From positions 1-49,090 of the forward strand of contig NZ_JAUSLT010000133.1 of assembly GCF_030646015.1 (NCBI RefSeq): a stretch of DNA of 49,090 nucleotides. Direction: 5' to 3'. The notes under the pieces were generated by a model that was not told the DNA's origin, searched no databases, and saw only the letters and a program-made list of their open reading frames with translations. The position numbers and the translations under genes were made by a program. The stretch comes from Bradyrhizobium sp. (GTDB lineage Bacteria > Pseudomonadota > Alphaproteobacteria > Rhizobiales > Xanthobacteraceae). Each line of letters begins with the position of its first letter. Position 1 is the first letter of the stretch. Positions 32,980 to 42,356 of the stretch are shown here, piece by piece.

Positions 32980-34323
32980 CTATTGCTCGCGGGCGACGAC
33001 CTTGACCCCGCCCATATAGGGCTGCAGCACGTCAGGCACGGCGATCGAGCCGTCTTCCTGCTGGTAGGTTTCCATGACCGCGATCAGCGCGCGGCCGACC
33101 GCGGTGCCGGAGCCGTTCAGCGTGTGCACGAAGCGCGGCTTGCCGTCGGGTCCGCGGTAGCGCGCGTCCATCCGCCTTGCCTGGAAATCGCCGCACAGCG
33201 AGCAGCTCGAGATTTCCCGGTAGGCACCGCCCTCGCCCTGGCCCGGCATCCAGACCTCGATGTCGCAGGTCTTTTGCGCCGAAAATCCCATATCGCCGGC
33301 ACAGAGCGTCATCACGCGGTAATGCAAGTCGAGCCGACGCAGCACTTCCTCGGCGCAGGCCAGCATGCGCTCATGCTCGTCCTTGCCGTTTTCAGGCGTC
33401 GTGATCGAGACCAGCTCGACTTTCGTGAACTGATGCTGGCGGATCATGCCGCGGGTATCGCGCCCGGCCGCCCCCGCCTCGGCGCGAAAGCACGGCGTCA
33501 GCGCGGTCAGCCGCATCGGCAATTCCTTCTCGTCGAGAATGGATTCGCGCACGAGATTTGTCAGCGGCACTTCGGCGGTGGGGATGAGCCCGAGCCTTTC
33601 GCTCCTTAGCTTGTCCAGCAGATTGTCATCGGCGGCGGCCAGCGACTCTCCCTTGATCGCCCAGAACTGATCGTCTTCAAATTTCGGCAACTGCCCCGTG
33701 CCGTACATGACGTGATCGCGCACCATCAGCGGCGGATTGATTTCGGCATAGCCGTGTTCGTTGGTGTGGAGGTCGAGCATGAACTGCCCGATCGCGCGCT
33801 CCAGCCGAGCGAGTCCCTTTTTCAACACGACGAAGCGCGCGCCGCTCAATTTCGCCGCCGCTTCAAAATCCATGAAGCCGAGCGCGCCGCCGATGTCATC
33901 ATGCGGTTTCGGCGCGAACGCATAATTGCGAATCTTGCCGAACACATGGCGCTGCACATTGCCGTGTTCGTCGACGCCCTCGGGCACCTCGTCCAGCGGC
34001 AGGTTCGGAATCGCGGCAAGCTCCCTGGCGAGTTCGTCGTCCGCCGTCTTCGCCGCCAGTTCGAGTTGCGGCATGGAGGTCTTGAGCTCGGCAACCTCGG
34101 CCATCAGCGCGCTCGCACGCGCGTCATCCTTCGCCTTCTTGGCGTCGCCGATTTCCTTCGAAGCGGCATTACGCCGTGCCTGCATCTGCTCTGACTTCAG
34201 GATCGCCGCGCGGCGCTTCTCGTCGATCGCCAGCAGCGACGCCGACAACGGCTCCAACCCGCGCCGCTTCAGGCCGGCGTCGAAAGCCTGGGCATTGTCG
34301 CGGATCGATTTGATGTCATGCAT
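32980..34323 (-). CDS. serS: Serine--tRNA ligase
   Basis: Charges tRNA-Ser. The 447-residue class II synthetase has an N-terminal coiled-coil arm (about 30-100, rich in Lys/Glu/Arg) and a catalytic core with class II motif 2 (TPCFRAEAGAAGRDTRGMIRQHQFTKVEL) and motif 3 (NGSGTAVGRALIAVMETYQQEDGSI). The start MHDIKSIRDNAQAF is the usual family start. It is in a minus-strand housekeeping run that continues with tatC to the right; 94 bases separate them. No odd features were found. Confidence 0.97.
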   Translation of the reverse strand: MHDIKSIRDNAQAFDAGLKRRGLEPLSASLLAIDEKRRAAILKSEQMQARRNAASKEIGDAKKAKDDARASALMAEVAELKTSMPQLELAAKTADDELARELAAIPNLPLDEVPEGVDEHGNVQRHVFGKIRNYAFAPKPHDDIGGALGFMDFEAAAKLSGARFVVLKKGLARLERAIGQFMLDLHTNEHGYAEINPPLMVRDHVMYGTGQLPKFEDDQFWAIKGESLAAADDNLLDKLRSERLGLIPTAEVPLTNLVRESILDEKELPMRLTALTPCFRAEAGAAGRDTRGMIRQHQFTKVELVSITTPENGKDEHERMLACAEEVLRRLDLHYRVMTLCAGDMGFSAQKTCDIEVWMPGQGEGGAYREISSCSLCGDFQARRMDARYRGPDGKPRFVHTLNGSGTAVGRALIAVMETYQQEDGSIAVPDVLQPYMGGVKVVAREQ

Positions 34324-34417
34324 GGCGATTCAGTCCTGAGTCGGGCCGGCTAAAGCGGGCATCTGGTAACCCGGATAGGCCCCGCTTGTCATTGGGGCGA
34401 CAAAGAGCGCCGAGCCC

Positions 34418-35248
34418 CTACTCCGCCGGATTGGCCTCGGGCGGCGGCGGGGTGGCGGGCGGCGCGGCGGCAGCGGTCGCCTTGGCGGCGGCGGCGGCCC
34501 GCTTCTCCACCATGACCACGGCCAGGATCGAGCCTTCGTACAGGATCATCAGGGGGATCGCGAGCGAAGCCTGGCTGATGACGTCAGGCGGCGTCAGGAT
34601 GGCGGCGATGACGAAGGCGACCACGATGAAATAGCGGCGTTTTTCACGCAGCTGTTTCGCGGTGATGATGCCGATGCGGCCCAGCAGCGTCAGGATGACG
34701 GGCAGCTGGAACGCGACCCCGAACGCGAAGATCAGCGACATCATCAGCGACAGATATTCGCCGACCTTGGGCAAGAGCTGGATCTGCGCGGTCTCGTCGC
34801 CGCCGACCTGTTGCATGCCGAGCGAGAACCGCACCAGCATCGGCAACACAATGAAATACACCAGCAACGAGCCCAGCGCGAAAAAGAACGGCGTTGCGAT
34901 CAGGTACGGCAAAAAGGCGCCGCGCTCGTGCTTGTAGAGACCGGGCGCCACGAACATGTAGATCTGCCCGGCGACGATCGGGAACGAGATGAAGGCGGCG
35001 CCGAACATCGCCAGCTTCAGCTGAGTCAGGAAATATTCCAGCAACGCAGTGTAGATGAATTTCGAATTTTCCGGGCCGGCGATCCAGACGAACGGCCACA
35101 CCAGCACGTTGTAGATCTGCTTGGCAAAGAAGAAGCAGAGGATAAAGGCAAGGCCGAACGCCAGCAGCGCCTTGATCAGCCGCGAGCGCAGCTCGATCAG
35201 GTGATCCATCAGCGGCGCTTTGCTGGCCTCGATGTCCTCGGCACTCAT
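34418..35248 (-). CDS. tatC: Sec-independent protein translocase TatC
   Basis: TatC is the six-helix receptor of the twin-arginine export system, which moves folded proteins. The 276-residue protein begins with MSAEDIEASKAPLMDHLIELRSRLIKALLAFGLAF, matching the family, including the conserved MDHLIELR stretch. A FVAPGLYKHERG-type loop and six membrane segments follow. The C-terminal tail (about 255-276) is Ala/Pro-rich. It overlaps tatB by 4 bases (35245-35248), so the two are translationally coupled. Together with tatA upstream the full Tat machinery is present. Confidence 0.97.
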   Translation of the reverse strand: MSAEDIEASKAPLMDHLIELRSRLIKALLAFGLAFILCFFFAKQIYNVLVWPFVWIAGPENSKFIYTALLEYFLTQLKLAMFGAAFISFPIVAGQIYMFVAPGLYKHERGAFLPYLIATPFFFALGSLLVYFIVLPMLVRFSLGMQQVGGDETAQIQLLPKVGEYLSLMMSLIFAFGVAFQLPVILTLLGRIGIITAKQLREKRRYFIVVAFVIAAILTPPDVISQASLAIPLMILYEGSILAVVMVEKRAAAAAKATAAAAPPATPPPPEANPAE

Positions 35249-35751
35249 GACGCTTTTGCGTCCTTCAGCACATCGGACGCGGACGGCGTGATGTCCTGCG
35301 GCGCGGGTAGCGCCGACACATCGCGCATGCCGAGCTGTTCGGGCATCGGGTGCGCCTCGGCCTCGGCAAAGGTTTGCGGCGTGGGAGGTTCGGGGGTGGT
35401 CGGCGTCATCGGCGCATCGGTTACGGACGCTACCTGGGCATCCCCCTCCGGCTTGTTCAGGTCGCCGATCTGGAGGGAATCGCTGACGTCCTTTTGGAGG
35501 GAGGTCATGACGTTGTTGCTGGCAAAGCCGGTGGCGGTTTCCTTGACCTCATCAAAAGTCTTCTTGAGGTCGGCCATTTCGGCCTCACGCATCGCCTCCT
35601 GGAACTGGCCCTGGAATTCGCCGGCCATCTTGCGGGCCTTGCCCATCCATTGGCCGACCATGCGCAGCACGCCCGGCAATTCCTTCGGGCCGATGGCAAT
35701 CAGCGCGACAACCGCGATGACGACCAGTTCACTCCACCCGATGTCGAACAT
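35245..35751 (-). CDS. tatB: Sec-independent protein translocase TatB
   Basis: TatB passes substrates from TatC to the TatA pore. The 168-residue protein has MFDIGWSELVVIAVVALIAIGPKELPGVLRMVGQWMGKAR: a TM helix at 6-22 with the conserved GPKELP hinge and an amphipathic helix after it, then a long acidic, proline-rich tail. It overlaps tatC by 4 bases. The tatA gene lies 148 bases upstream on the same strand, so they may share a promoter. Confidence 0.96.
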   Translation of the reverse strand: MFDIGWSELVVIAVVALIAIGPKELPGVLRMVGQWMGKARKMAGEFQGQFQEAMREAEMADLKKTFDEVKETATGFASNNVMTSLQKDVSDSLQIGDLNKPEGDAQVASVTDAPMTPTTPEPPTPQTFAEAEAHPMPEQLGMRDVSALPAPQDITPSASDVLKDAKAS

Positions 35752-35899
35752 GAAAATTTCCGCTCGCGCGAGGCGATATTACCCCAATGCCTGGCAACAA
35801 GATTTGGAGCCGCCCCTCGTCTTCCTCAACCGGTCCTGCCGCACCCCTTGCCGTACCCTTGCCGCAAGGTCAACGCGCGGCCGGCTTGGCGCAGAATGC

Positions 35900-36139
35900 T
35901 CAGACAGCCTTGCTGCCGACATCCGAGCGGGCGGCCGAGGAAGGTGCCGCATTGTGATCGATCGTTTTGACCGGCTCCGGCGGCTTTTCAGCCGTCTTCT
36001 CATCGTCTTGCAGGCCCTTCTTGAAGGACTTGATGCCCTGCGCGACGTCGCCCATCAGGTCCGAAATCTTGCCGCGGCCGAACAGCAGCAGGACCACTGC
36101 GATCACGACGATCCAGTGCCAAATGCTAAGCGAACCCAT
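35900..36139 (-). CDS. tatA: Twin-arginine translocase TatA
   Basis: A 79-residue protein: MGSLSIWHWIVVIAVVLLLFGRGKISDLMGDVAQGIKSFKKGLQDDE. It has one N-terminal TM helix (about 5-21), the FGRGKI hinge and an amphipathic helix, as in TatA. The ATG at 36139, after GGAGGGATGCAGG, is chosen; an earlier in-frame start at 36235 adds a non-conserved head. It is the first gene of tatABC. Confidence 0.96.
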   Translation of the reverse strand: MGSLSIWHWIVVIAVVLLLFGRGKISDLMGDVAQGIKSFKKGLQDDEKTAEKPPEPVKTIDHNAAPSSAARSDVGSKAV

Positions 36140-36306
36140 CCTGCATCCCTCCAAACACGCGGCCGGCGACCCGGCCCAATCTTTCCGGAAAGTAGGCTCA
36201 GGGGGTGGCAAAAACAAGGACTTAAGCCGCGTCAAATCGGCGTTAACGCACTACCGTTAATCGCCATCGCCGACTCGGGGGCGCGCTGTCGCAAGCCGCT
36301 CGCGGA

Positions 36307-37023
36307 TCAGCTTCCCTCGCCGGTCTCCGGCTCCACCGCAGGCGCCAGTGCGAGTTCCAGGTCGCCAATCTCCAGCGGATCCTCGTCCTCGCGCAGGGTC
36401 GGGTCATCCGAGGGTGTCGGAACGCTGAAGCCGCCAGGCAATCGCGAATCCAGCAAGCCGGTTCCCTTCAGCTCCTCAAGACCCGGCAGATCGCCCAGCG
36501 CCTCCAAGCTGAATTGCGACAGGAAGGCCTCCGTGGTCCCGAAGGTGAGCGGACGGCCCGGCGTCTTGCGGCGGCCGCGCGGACGAATCCAGCCGGTCTC
36601 CAGCAACACGTCCAGCGTCCCCTTGGAGGTAATGACCCCGCGGATATCCTCGATCTCCGCGCGCGTCACCGGCTGGTGATAGGCGATGATCGCCAGCATC
36701 TCGATTGCTGCGCGCGACAGCCGCCGCGTCTCGGTGCTTTCCCGCGTCATCAGCCAGGCGAGATCGCCCGCGGTGCGGAAGGTCCATTTGTTGGCGACGC
36801 GAACCAGGTTGACGCCACGCGAGGCGTAATCCGCCTGCAGCTGCGCCAGTGCGACCTTGATGTCGACGCCATCGGGCATCTTCTTGGCCAAAGCGGCCTG
36901 ATCGAGCGGCTCGGTGGAGGCGAACAGCAGCGCTTCCAGCAGCCGCAATTCCTCCGGCCGCGCCTGCGGATCCACGGAAGGCTCCTCGGCATCGACTACG
37001 CGTTTTTCCGCCAGGCTAGCCAT
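36307..37023 (-). CDS. scpB: Segregation and condensation protein B
   Basis: ScpB is a winged-helix partner of the Smc-ScpA condensin. The 238-residue product has EELRLLEALLFASTEPLDQAALAKKMPDG and, downstream, RLSRAAIEMLAIIAYHQPVTRAEIEDIRGV. The TLDVLLETGWIRPRGRRKTPGRPLTFGTTEAFLSQF block is the family signature. The ATG at 37023 follows AAGGAGACCTAGCC, an optimal site, so the in-frame ATG at 37047 is not used. The scpA stop lies just upstream, giving one transcription unit. Confidence 0.96.
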   Translation of the reverse strand: MASLAEKRVVDAEEPSVDPQARPEELRLLEALLFASTEPLDQAALAKKMPDGVDIKVALAQLQADYASRGVNLVRVANKWTFRTAGDLAWLMTRESTETRRLSRAAIEMLAIIAYHQPVTRAEIEDIRGVITSKGTLDVLLETGWIRPRGRRKTPGRPLTFGTTEAFLSQFSLEALGDLPGLEELKGTGLLDSRLPGGFSVPTPSDDPTLREDEDPLEIGDLELALAPAVEPETGEGS

Positions 37024-37047
37024 GGCTAGGTCTCCTTCTTCTTCCAC

Positions 37048-37878
37048 TTACTCAACCGGCAGATCCGGCGCGGTTATCGCGTCGGAGGCTTGCGGCGGAC
37101 GCTTACGAAAATACAACGGCGCGAACGCCTCTTTCTGGTGCAGCTCGACCTCGCCTTCGCGGACCAGTTCCAGCGCGGCTGCAAAGGAGGATGCGAACAC
37201 GGTGGCTTTTTGCGAGGGGTCGACGACGTAGTTGAGCAGGTATTCGTCGAGCCGGCTCCAGTCCTCGGCCATCCCGACGAGGCGCTCCAGCGACGCCCGC
37301 GCCTCGCTCAGCGACCACACGGTGCGCCGCGCCAGATGCACCGTGGCCAGCACCCGCTGCTGGCGCTGCGCGGCATAGGCGGTGAGCAGGTCGAACAGGG
37401 TCGCGGTAAATTTGGGGTGCTTGATCTCGGCGATCGATTCCGGATCGCCGCGCGGGAAGATATCGCGCTGCAATTGCGGGCGGTTCATCAGCCGGTTCGC
37501 CGCCTCGCGAATGGCCTCGAGCCGGCGCAGCCGGTTAGCCAGCGCGGTCGCCATTTCCTCGGCGCTGGGGCCATCGGGGGTCGCGGGTTCCGGCAGCAGC
37601 AGCCGCGATTTCAGATAGGCCAGCCATGCCGCCATCACCAGATAGTCGGCGGCGAGTTCGAGCCGGATCTTGCGGGCCGCCTCGATGAAAACGAGGTACT
37701 GGTCGGCCAGCGCCAGAATGGAAATCTTGTGCAGATCGACCTTTTGCTGCCGCGCCAGCGCCAGCAGCAAATCGAGCGGGCCCTCATAGCCTTCGACATC
37801 GACGACCAGCGACGGCTCGTCGTCGGCGGCGAGCTCGGCGGGCCGTCCGGTTTCAAACGATAAAATCTCTGCGCTCAT
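37048..37878 (-). CDS. scpA: Segregation and condensation protein A
   Basis: ScpA is the kleisin that bridges Smc heads in the condensin complex. The 276-residue product has the kleisin N-terminal domain with VDVEGYEGPLDLLLALARQQKVDLHKISILALADQYLVFIE (about 27-67), then MAAWLAYLKSRLLLP, and a C-terminal winged-helix region (LERLVGMAEDW...). It overlaps nagZ by 4 bases (37875-37878) and is followed by scpB, so nagZ-scpA-scpB are coupled. Confidence 0.97.
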   Translation of the reverse strand: MSAEILSFETGRPAELAADDEPSLVVDVEGYEGPLDLLLALARQQKVDLHKISILALADQYLVFIEAARKIRLELAADYLVMAAWLAYLKSRLLLPEPATPDGPSAEEMATALANRLRRLEAIREAANRLMNRPQLQRDIFPRGDPESIAEIKHPKFTATLFDLLTAYAAQRQQRVLATVHLARRTVWSLSEARASLERLVGMAEDWSRLDEYLLNYVVDPSQKATVFASSFAAALELVREGEVELHQKEAFAPLYFRKRPPQASDAITAPDLPVE

Positions 37879-38903
37879 GCGCCTGTCATCCCTGCCCGAT
37901 TGATCAACGCATCCAGTTCAGCGCGCGCCGCCAGCCGATCGAACGGCCGCGGAGCTTTTCGCGAAGCCAACGCGCGCTTCGCGCGATCCAGCGCCTTGCC
38001 GGCCAATTCAGGCGTCTCGCGGGCGACTGCCCGCATTTCCTCGAGATCGCCGTTGCAATGCAGAACCATGTCGCAGCCGGCCGTGACGATGGCTCGGGTC
38101 CGCTCGGCGATCGACCCCGCCAACGCGTTCATGGACACATCATCACTCATCAACAAACCCTGGAACCCGATCACGCCGCGAATCACCTGTTCGATGATTG
38201 TCGCAGAAGTCGTCGCCGGATGGGCGGGGTCCAGCGCGCTAAACACAACATGTGCGGTCATGGCCATCGGCAGGTCCGCCAGCGGTTGAAATGCGGCGAA
38301 ATCGGTCCGTTCCAGCTCCGCAGCCGGCGTATCGACCTCCGGCAGCCTGAAATGGGTGTCCGCGGTGGCCCGTCCATGCCCGGGAATGTGCTTGAGAACT
38401 GGCAATACGCCACCCTGCTCCAGCCCCTCGGTCACGGCGCGGGCGATCGCCGCCACCTTGCCGGGCTCGGTGCCATAAGCGCGGTTGCCGATCACGGCGT
38501 CGGCGCCGGGGACCGGCAGGTCCGCCAGCGGCAGGCAATCCACGGTAATGCCGAGATCCAGCAGGTCAGCTGCGATCAGCCGGGCGCTCAGGCGCGCCGC
38601 GGACCGGCCTGCCGCGGGGTCGAGATCGTAGAGCGCGCCGAACACGGCACCCGGCGGGTAGACCGGCCAGTGCGGTGGGCCGAGGCGTTGGACCCGGCCG
38701 CCCTCCTGATCGATCAGGACCGGCGCATCCGCCTCACCAACGGCGCTCCGCAAATCCCCAACAAGCTGAGTGACTTGCGCGGGCGTCTCGATATTCCGCT
38801 TGAATAGGATAAATCCCCACGGCCGCTCCACGCGGATGAATTCGCGCTCGGCGGCGCTGAGTTCCAATCCGGATACGCCTGTGATGAATGCGCGGCTGTT
38901 CAT
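37875..38903 (-). CDS. nagZ: Beta-N-acetylhexosaminidase
   Basis: NagZ (GH3) removes GlcNAc from anhydro-muropeptides in peptidoglycan recycling. The 342-residue cytoplasmic enzyme has the GH3 features: LIDQEGGRVQRL, KHIPGHGRATADTHFRLP (general acid/base dyad Asp-His) and LLMSDDVSMNALAG, where SDD carries the nucleophile. There is no signal peptide. Coupled to scpA by a 4-base overlap, and downstream of the SPOR protein gene by 46 bases. Confidence 0.97.
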   Translation of the reverse strand: MNSRAFITGVSGLELSAAEREFIRVERPWGFILFKRNIETPAQVTQLVGDLRSAVGEADAPVLIDQEGGRVQRLGPPHWPVYPPGAVFGALYDLDPAAGRSAARLSARLIAADLLDLGITVDCLPLADLPVPGADAVIGNRAYGTEPGKVAAIARAVTEGLEQGGVLPVLKHIPGHGRATADTHFRLPEVDTPAAELERTDFAAFQPLADLPMAMTAHVVFSALDPAHPATTSATIIEQVIRGVIGFQGLLMSDDVSMNALAGSIAERTRAIVTAGCDMVLHCNGDLEEMRAVARETPELAGKALDRAKRALASRKAPRPFDRLAARAELDALINRAGMTGA

Positions 38904-38949
38904 GGGGCCGATTAGCCCGCTGGCAGCCCAAGGGTCAAGGAAACGGCCG

Positions 38950-40416
38950 TTAATTCCTTTGGACGACGCACTGTCCGCCGGCAGTTTTCAGGTTGCCGCA
39001 GAATTGCGTGGCCTCATCGGCAGACCCGAACGGTCCGATCATGGCGCGGTAGTAGACGCCCTTGTCGCCGAGATCGGCGCGTTTGATTACGGGTGAACGC
39101 GAGCCGAGCACGGCCGGATACTTGCCCTGCAGGGCCCGGAACGAGGCCTGTGCGTCCGACTCGTTCTTCTGCGAGGCCACCTGAACCAGATATCCCCCGC
39201 CACCACTCGACGCGGCCAGGACGGAATTGGTGGCGGCGACCCGGGTCCGCGACTCCGCTGCCGGAGCCGCCTGACCGGGCGTCAACGACAGCGGCGCGTT
39301 GGCGCTCGCATTGGCCGATGAGGGCGGGCTGCGCGAGGCAGGCGCGGCCGGAGCAGGTGCCGCAGTCGCAGCAGCCGCTTTTGGCGCGGGTGCGGGCTTC
39401 GCCGGCGGCGGCGCGTTGACTGGCGCCGCGGCGCCGTCGGCCTGATCGCCGCGGACGGCAAGGGTCTTGATCCTGCGCGGCTCGGTGCCGTTAGGCAGCG
39501 TGCCATTGCCCGCGCCTGCGGGCACCGGCCCGGCAGTGGCAACGCTCGCGGCGGACGGCGGATTGCTATTCGGATTCAGCGGCGGAAACACCACGCGCGG
39601 ACCCGTCCTGGCATTGACGTCAACGGGGGCTTCCTCGCGCGGAACGATCTTTTCCTTGCCATCGCCTGTCGCCATGCGGTCCGGCACCTTGGCCGAGCCA
39701 TCCGACGGCGCCGGCACGATCTTGGTCGGGCTGTTGTCGGCCTTGATGATCGGCGGCTCGCCGCTGCGGGGCGATCCGACAAAGGTGCGATAGGCAAAGG
39801 CAGCGCCCGTCCCCACCACCGCCAGCACAAGCACCACGGCAACGGTCATCATGCCGCCGCCGCGCTTCTTGACCGGCTCTTCGGCGACATCGCCGTAGCC
39901 GTCCTGATAGGCGTAGGGGTCATCCGCGTAGGCCGGATCGTGCTGGCCTGGCTGCCCGTCGTGATCGAGCTGGCCATAAAGGGCGTCGTCGTAGCGCGAC
40001 GGATCGGGCTCCTGACCGGCATCGGCGTAGGACGGGGACTGGTGATAGTCCGGCTCCGGCGCGGCAAGCGGCGCTGCGTAGCGATGCAGCGGATGCACCG
40101 CGCTCGGGTAATCCTGTTCGTAATCGTCCTGCGGAGCGGCCGGAGCGGCCTGCGGGGTGGCGCGGCGCATCCATGGTGGCGGGCCTGCGGCGGGCTCCTC
40201 GTCGGCAGCAGGTGCCGGCGGCTGGTATTGGTCGCGTTCGCTGCGCGGCTGCACCGGCTGATTGGCCCTGCCCATCGCGAACGGGTCGGTTTGGCCGATC
40301 AGGCGCGCAAGCTCCGCCAGCGGATCGTTCTCGGTCCGTGCCGGCGCATGAGGTTCGCCGCCACGATCATAGCCATCGTCGGCGCGAAAAGGCTTGTCCT
40401 GATATCGATCAGCCAT
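38950..40416 (-). CDS. SPOR-domain protein
   Basis: A 488-residue cell-envelope protein: a charged, proline-rich cytoplasmic region (1-150), a TM helix (about 152-175, MMTVAVVLVLAVVGTGAAFAYR), a long low-complexity Pro/Ala/Ser periplasmic segment and a C-terminal SPOR domain (about 405-485, GGYLVQVASQKNESDAQASFRALQGKYPAVLG to CVVQRN). SPOR binds denuded glycan at division sites, so a role at the septum is likely. The start is placed at ATG 40416 (MADRYQDKPFRAD). It lies between argS and nagZ. Confidence 0.95.
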   Translation of the reverse strand: MADRYQDKPFRADDGYDRGGEPHAPARTENDPLAELARLIGQTDPFAMGRANQPVQPRSERDQYQPPAPAADEEPAAGPPPWMRRATPQAAPAAPQDDYEQDYPSAVHPLHRYAAPLAAPEPDYHQSPSYADAGQEPDPSRYDDALYGQLDHDGQPGQHDPAYADDPYAYQDGYGDVAEEPVKKRGGGMMTVAVVLVLAVVGTGAAFAYRTFVGSPRSGEPPIIKADNSPTKIVPAPSDGSAKVPDRMATGDGKEKIVPREEAPVDVNARTGPRVVFPPLNPNSNPPSAASVATAGPVPAGAGNGTLPNGTEPRRIKTLAVRGDQADGAAAPVNAPPPAKPAPAPKAAAATAAPAPAAPASRSPPSSANASANAPLSLTPGQAAPAAESRTRVAATNSVLAASSGGGGYLVQVASQKNESDAQASFRALQGKYPAVLGSRSPVIKRADLGDKGVYYRAMIGPFGSADEATQFCGNLKTAGGQCVVQRN

Positions 40417-40515
40417 CGTGATGATGCGTCCCCTTCGGGAAAGCCGCCAACCCGCTTTTGCAAACGAACCGGCGCCTGCCAGATGCCTCACGGTTCCCCG
40501 CGTGAAGCGTACCCC

Positions 40516-42309
40516 CTATCGCATCTCGGTCGGGGCATGGACGCCGAGAACGGCGAGCCCGGATGCCAGAACCGAGACGACGCCCTGGACCAATGCCAAT
40601 CGCGCCTTTGTAATCTCTGCATCATTATTGATAATGAAGCGTAAATAGGGCAAATCGCGCCCCCGGGTCCAAAGCGCATGAAATTCACTGGCGAGATCAT
40701 ATAGATAAAACGCGATTCGGTGCGGCTCGTGTGCCACCGCCGCCGCCTCGATCATCCGGGGATAGAGCGCCAGCAGCCTGAGCAGGCTGAGTTCCGCGGG
40801 GTCGGTCAGCCGTTCCACCGCGGCATCCAGCAGGTAGGCCGCCCTCGCGCCGGTGTCTTCGGGCAGGTCGGGAACCAGTTCCCGGGCGTTCTTGAAGATG
40901 GAATGGCCGCGGGCATGGCCGTACTGCACATAGAACACCGCATTGTCCTTGGACTGCTCGATCACCTTGGCGAGATCGAAATCCAGTACCGCGTCGTTCT
41001 TGCGGAACAGCATCATGAACCGCACCGCGTCGGAGCCGACCTCGTCGACCACCTCGCGCAGCGTCACGAACTCGCCGGAGCGCTTCGACATTTTCACCGG
41101 CTCGCCGTGGCGCAGCAGGCGCACCAGCTGCACCACCTTCACATCCAGCGTGGCCCTGCCCGCCGTGACGGCCTTGACCGCCGCCTGCATGCGCTTGATG
41201 TAGCCGCCATGATCGGCGCCGAACACGTCGATCAGATTGGCAAAGCCGCGGTCGAACTTGTTCTTGTGGTTGGCGATATCGGACGCGAAATAGGTGTAGC
41301 TGCCGTCCGACTTCATCAGCGGACGGTCGACATCGTCGCCATAGGCGGTGGCGCGAAACAGCGTCTGCTCGCGGTCCTCGTAATCCTCCACCGGCGCGCC
41401 GCCCTTGGGCGGCGGCAGGCGGCCTTCATAGACGTCGCCCTTGGAGCGCAGAAAGTCGATGGTCTCGGTGACCTTGTTGTTGCCGGTTTCGATCAGCGAC
41501 CGCTCGGAGAAGAACACGTCGTGCTTGATATGGAGCGCCGCGAGATCGGTCTTGATCATGTCCATCATCATGGCGATGGCCGTGGCCCGCACCAGCGGCA
41601 GCCAGGCGCCTTCCGACATCGTCTTGAGCTTGTCGCCATGCTCCGCGGCGAGCGCCTGTCCCACCGGCACCAGATAGTCGCCGGGATAAAGCCCCTCCGG
41701 AATCTCGATGGTTTCGCCGAGCGCCTCGCGATAGCGCAGGAACGCCGAGCGCGCGAGCACGTCGACCTGGGCGCCGGCATCGTTGATGTAGTATTCTCTG
41801 GTCACGTCGTAGCCCGCAAACTGCAGGAGGCTGCACAGCGCATCGCCGAATACCGCGCCCCGGCAATGGCCGACATGCATCGGCCCGGTGGGGTTGGCCG
41901 AGACGTATTCGACATTGACCTTCTCGGCCGCGCCCATCGGGCTTTTGCCGTAGCCAGCGCCCTCGCGCAGCACGGTGCGCAACGCGTCCGACCAGGCCTG
42001 TGGCTTCAAGGTCAGATTGATGAAGCCGGGGCCGGCGACGTCGACCGATGCAATCAGATCATCCGCGCGCAGCTTGGCCGCGATCGCTTCGGCGAGATCG
42101 CGCGGTTTTGCCCTGGCCTCCTTGGCCAGCACCATCGCGGCATTGGTCGCCATGTCGCCATGCGCCGCATCCCGCGGCGGCTCGACCACGACCCGCGACA
42201 GATCAATGCCGGCGGGCCAGCCGCCTTCGGCGGCAAGCACGCCGCAAACCGCGTGGACGCGCGCCAGTACGTTGGCGAAAAGATGCTGCGGTTGGCTGGA
42301 ATCGACCAT
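40516..42309 (-). CDS. argS: Arginine--tRNA ligase
   Basis: Charges tRNA-Arg. The 597-residue class I synthetase has the Add-1 N-terminal domain, the HIGH region as PTGPMHVGHCRGAVFGD, and the KMSKS loop as KMSKRSGEFVTLREVVDEVG. A C-terminal anticodon-binding helical domain follows (LSLLRLLALYPRMIEAAAVAHEPHRIAFYLYDLASEFHALWTRG). Start ATG 42309, before MVDSSQPQHLFANVLARV. Neighbours: dgt upstream by 47 bases, SPOR downstream by 99 bases. Confidence 0.97.
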   Translation of the reverse strand: MVDSSQPQHLFANVLARVHAVCGVLAAEGGWPAGIDLSRVVVEPPRDAAHGDMATNAAMVLAKEARAKPRDLAEAIAAKLRADDLIASVDVAGPGFINLTLKPQAWSDALRTVLREGAGYGKSPMGAAEKVNVEYVSANPTGPMHVGHCRGAVFGDALCSLLQFAGYDVTREYYINDAGAQVDVLARSAFLRYREALGETIEIPEGLYPGDYLVPVGQALAAEHGDKLKTMSEGAWLPLVRATAIAMMMDMIKTDLAALHIKHDVFFSERSLIETGNNKVTETIDFLRSKGDVYEGRLPPPKGGAPVEDYEDREQTLFRATAYGDDVDRPLMKSDGSYTYFASDIANHKNKFDRGFANLIDVFGADHGGYIKRMQAAVKAVTAGRATLDVKVVQLVRLLRHGEPVKMSKRSGEFVTLREVVDEVGSDAVRFMMLFRKNDAVLDFDLAKVIEQSKDNAVFYVQYGHARGHSIFKNARELVPDLPEDTGARAAYLLDAAVERLTDPAELSLLRLLALYPRMIEAAAVAHEPHRIAFYLYDLASEFHALWTRGRDLPYLRFIINNDAEITKARLALVQGVVSVLASGLAVLGVHAPTEMR

Positions 42310-42356
42310 GGGCGTGACTGGACCGGGGATGATGCCGCGTGCGGCTAGGCCGCCGC

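Noticed and set aside
34811..36679. Plus-strand 622-codon frame over tatABC and scpB
   Set aside because: Antisense to four confident genes; low-complexity His/Gln/Arg-rich product.
40720..42348. Plus-strand 542-codon frame over argS
   Set aside because: Shadow of argS with no family motifs.
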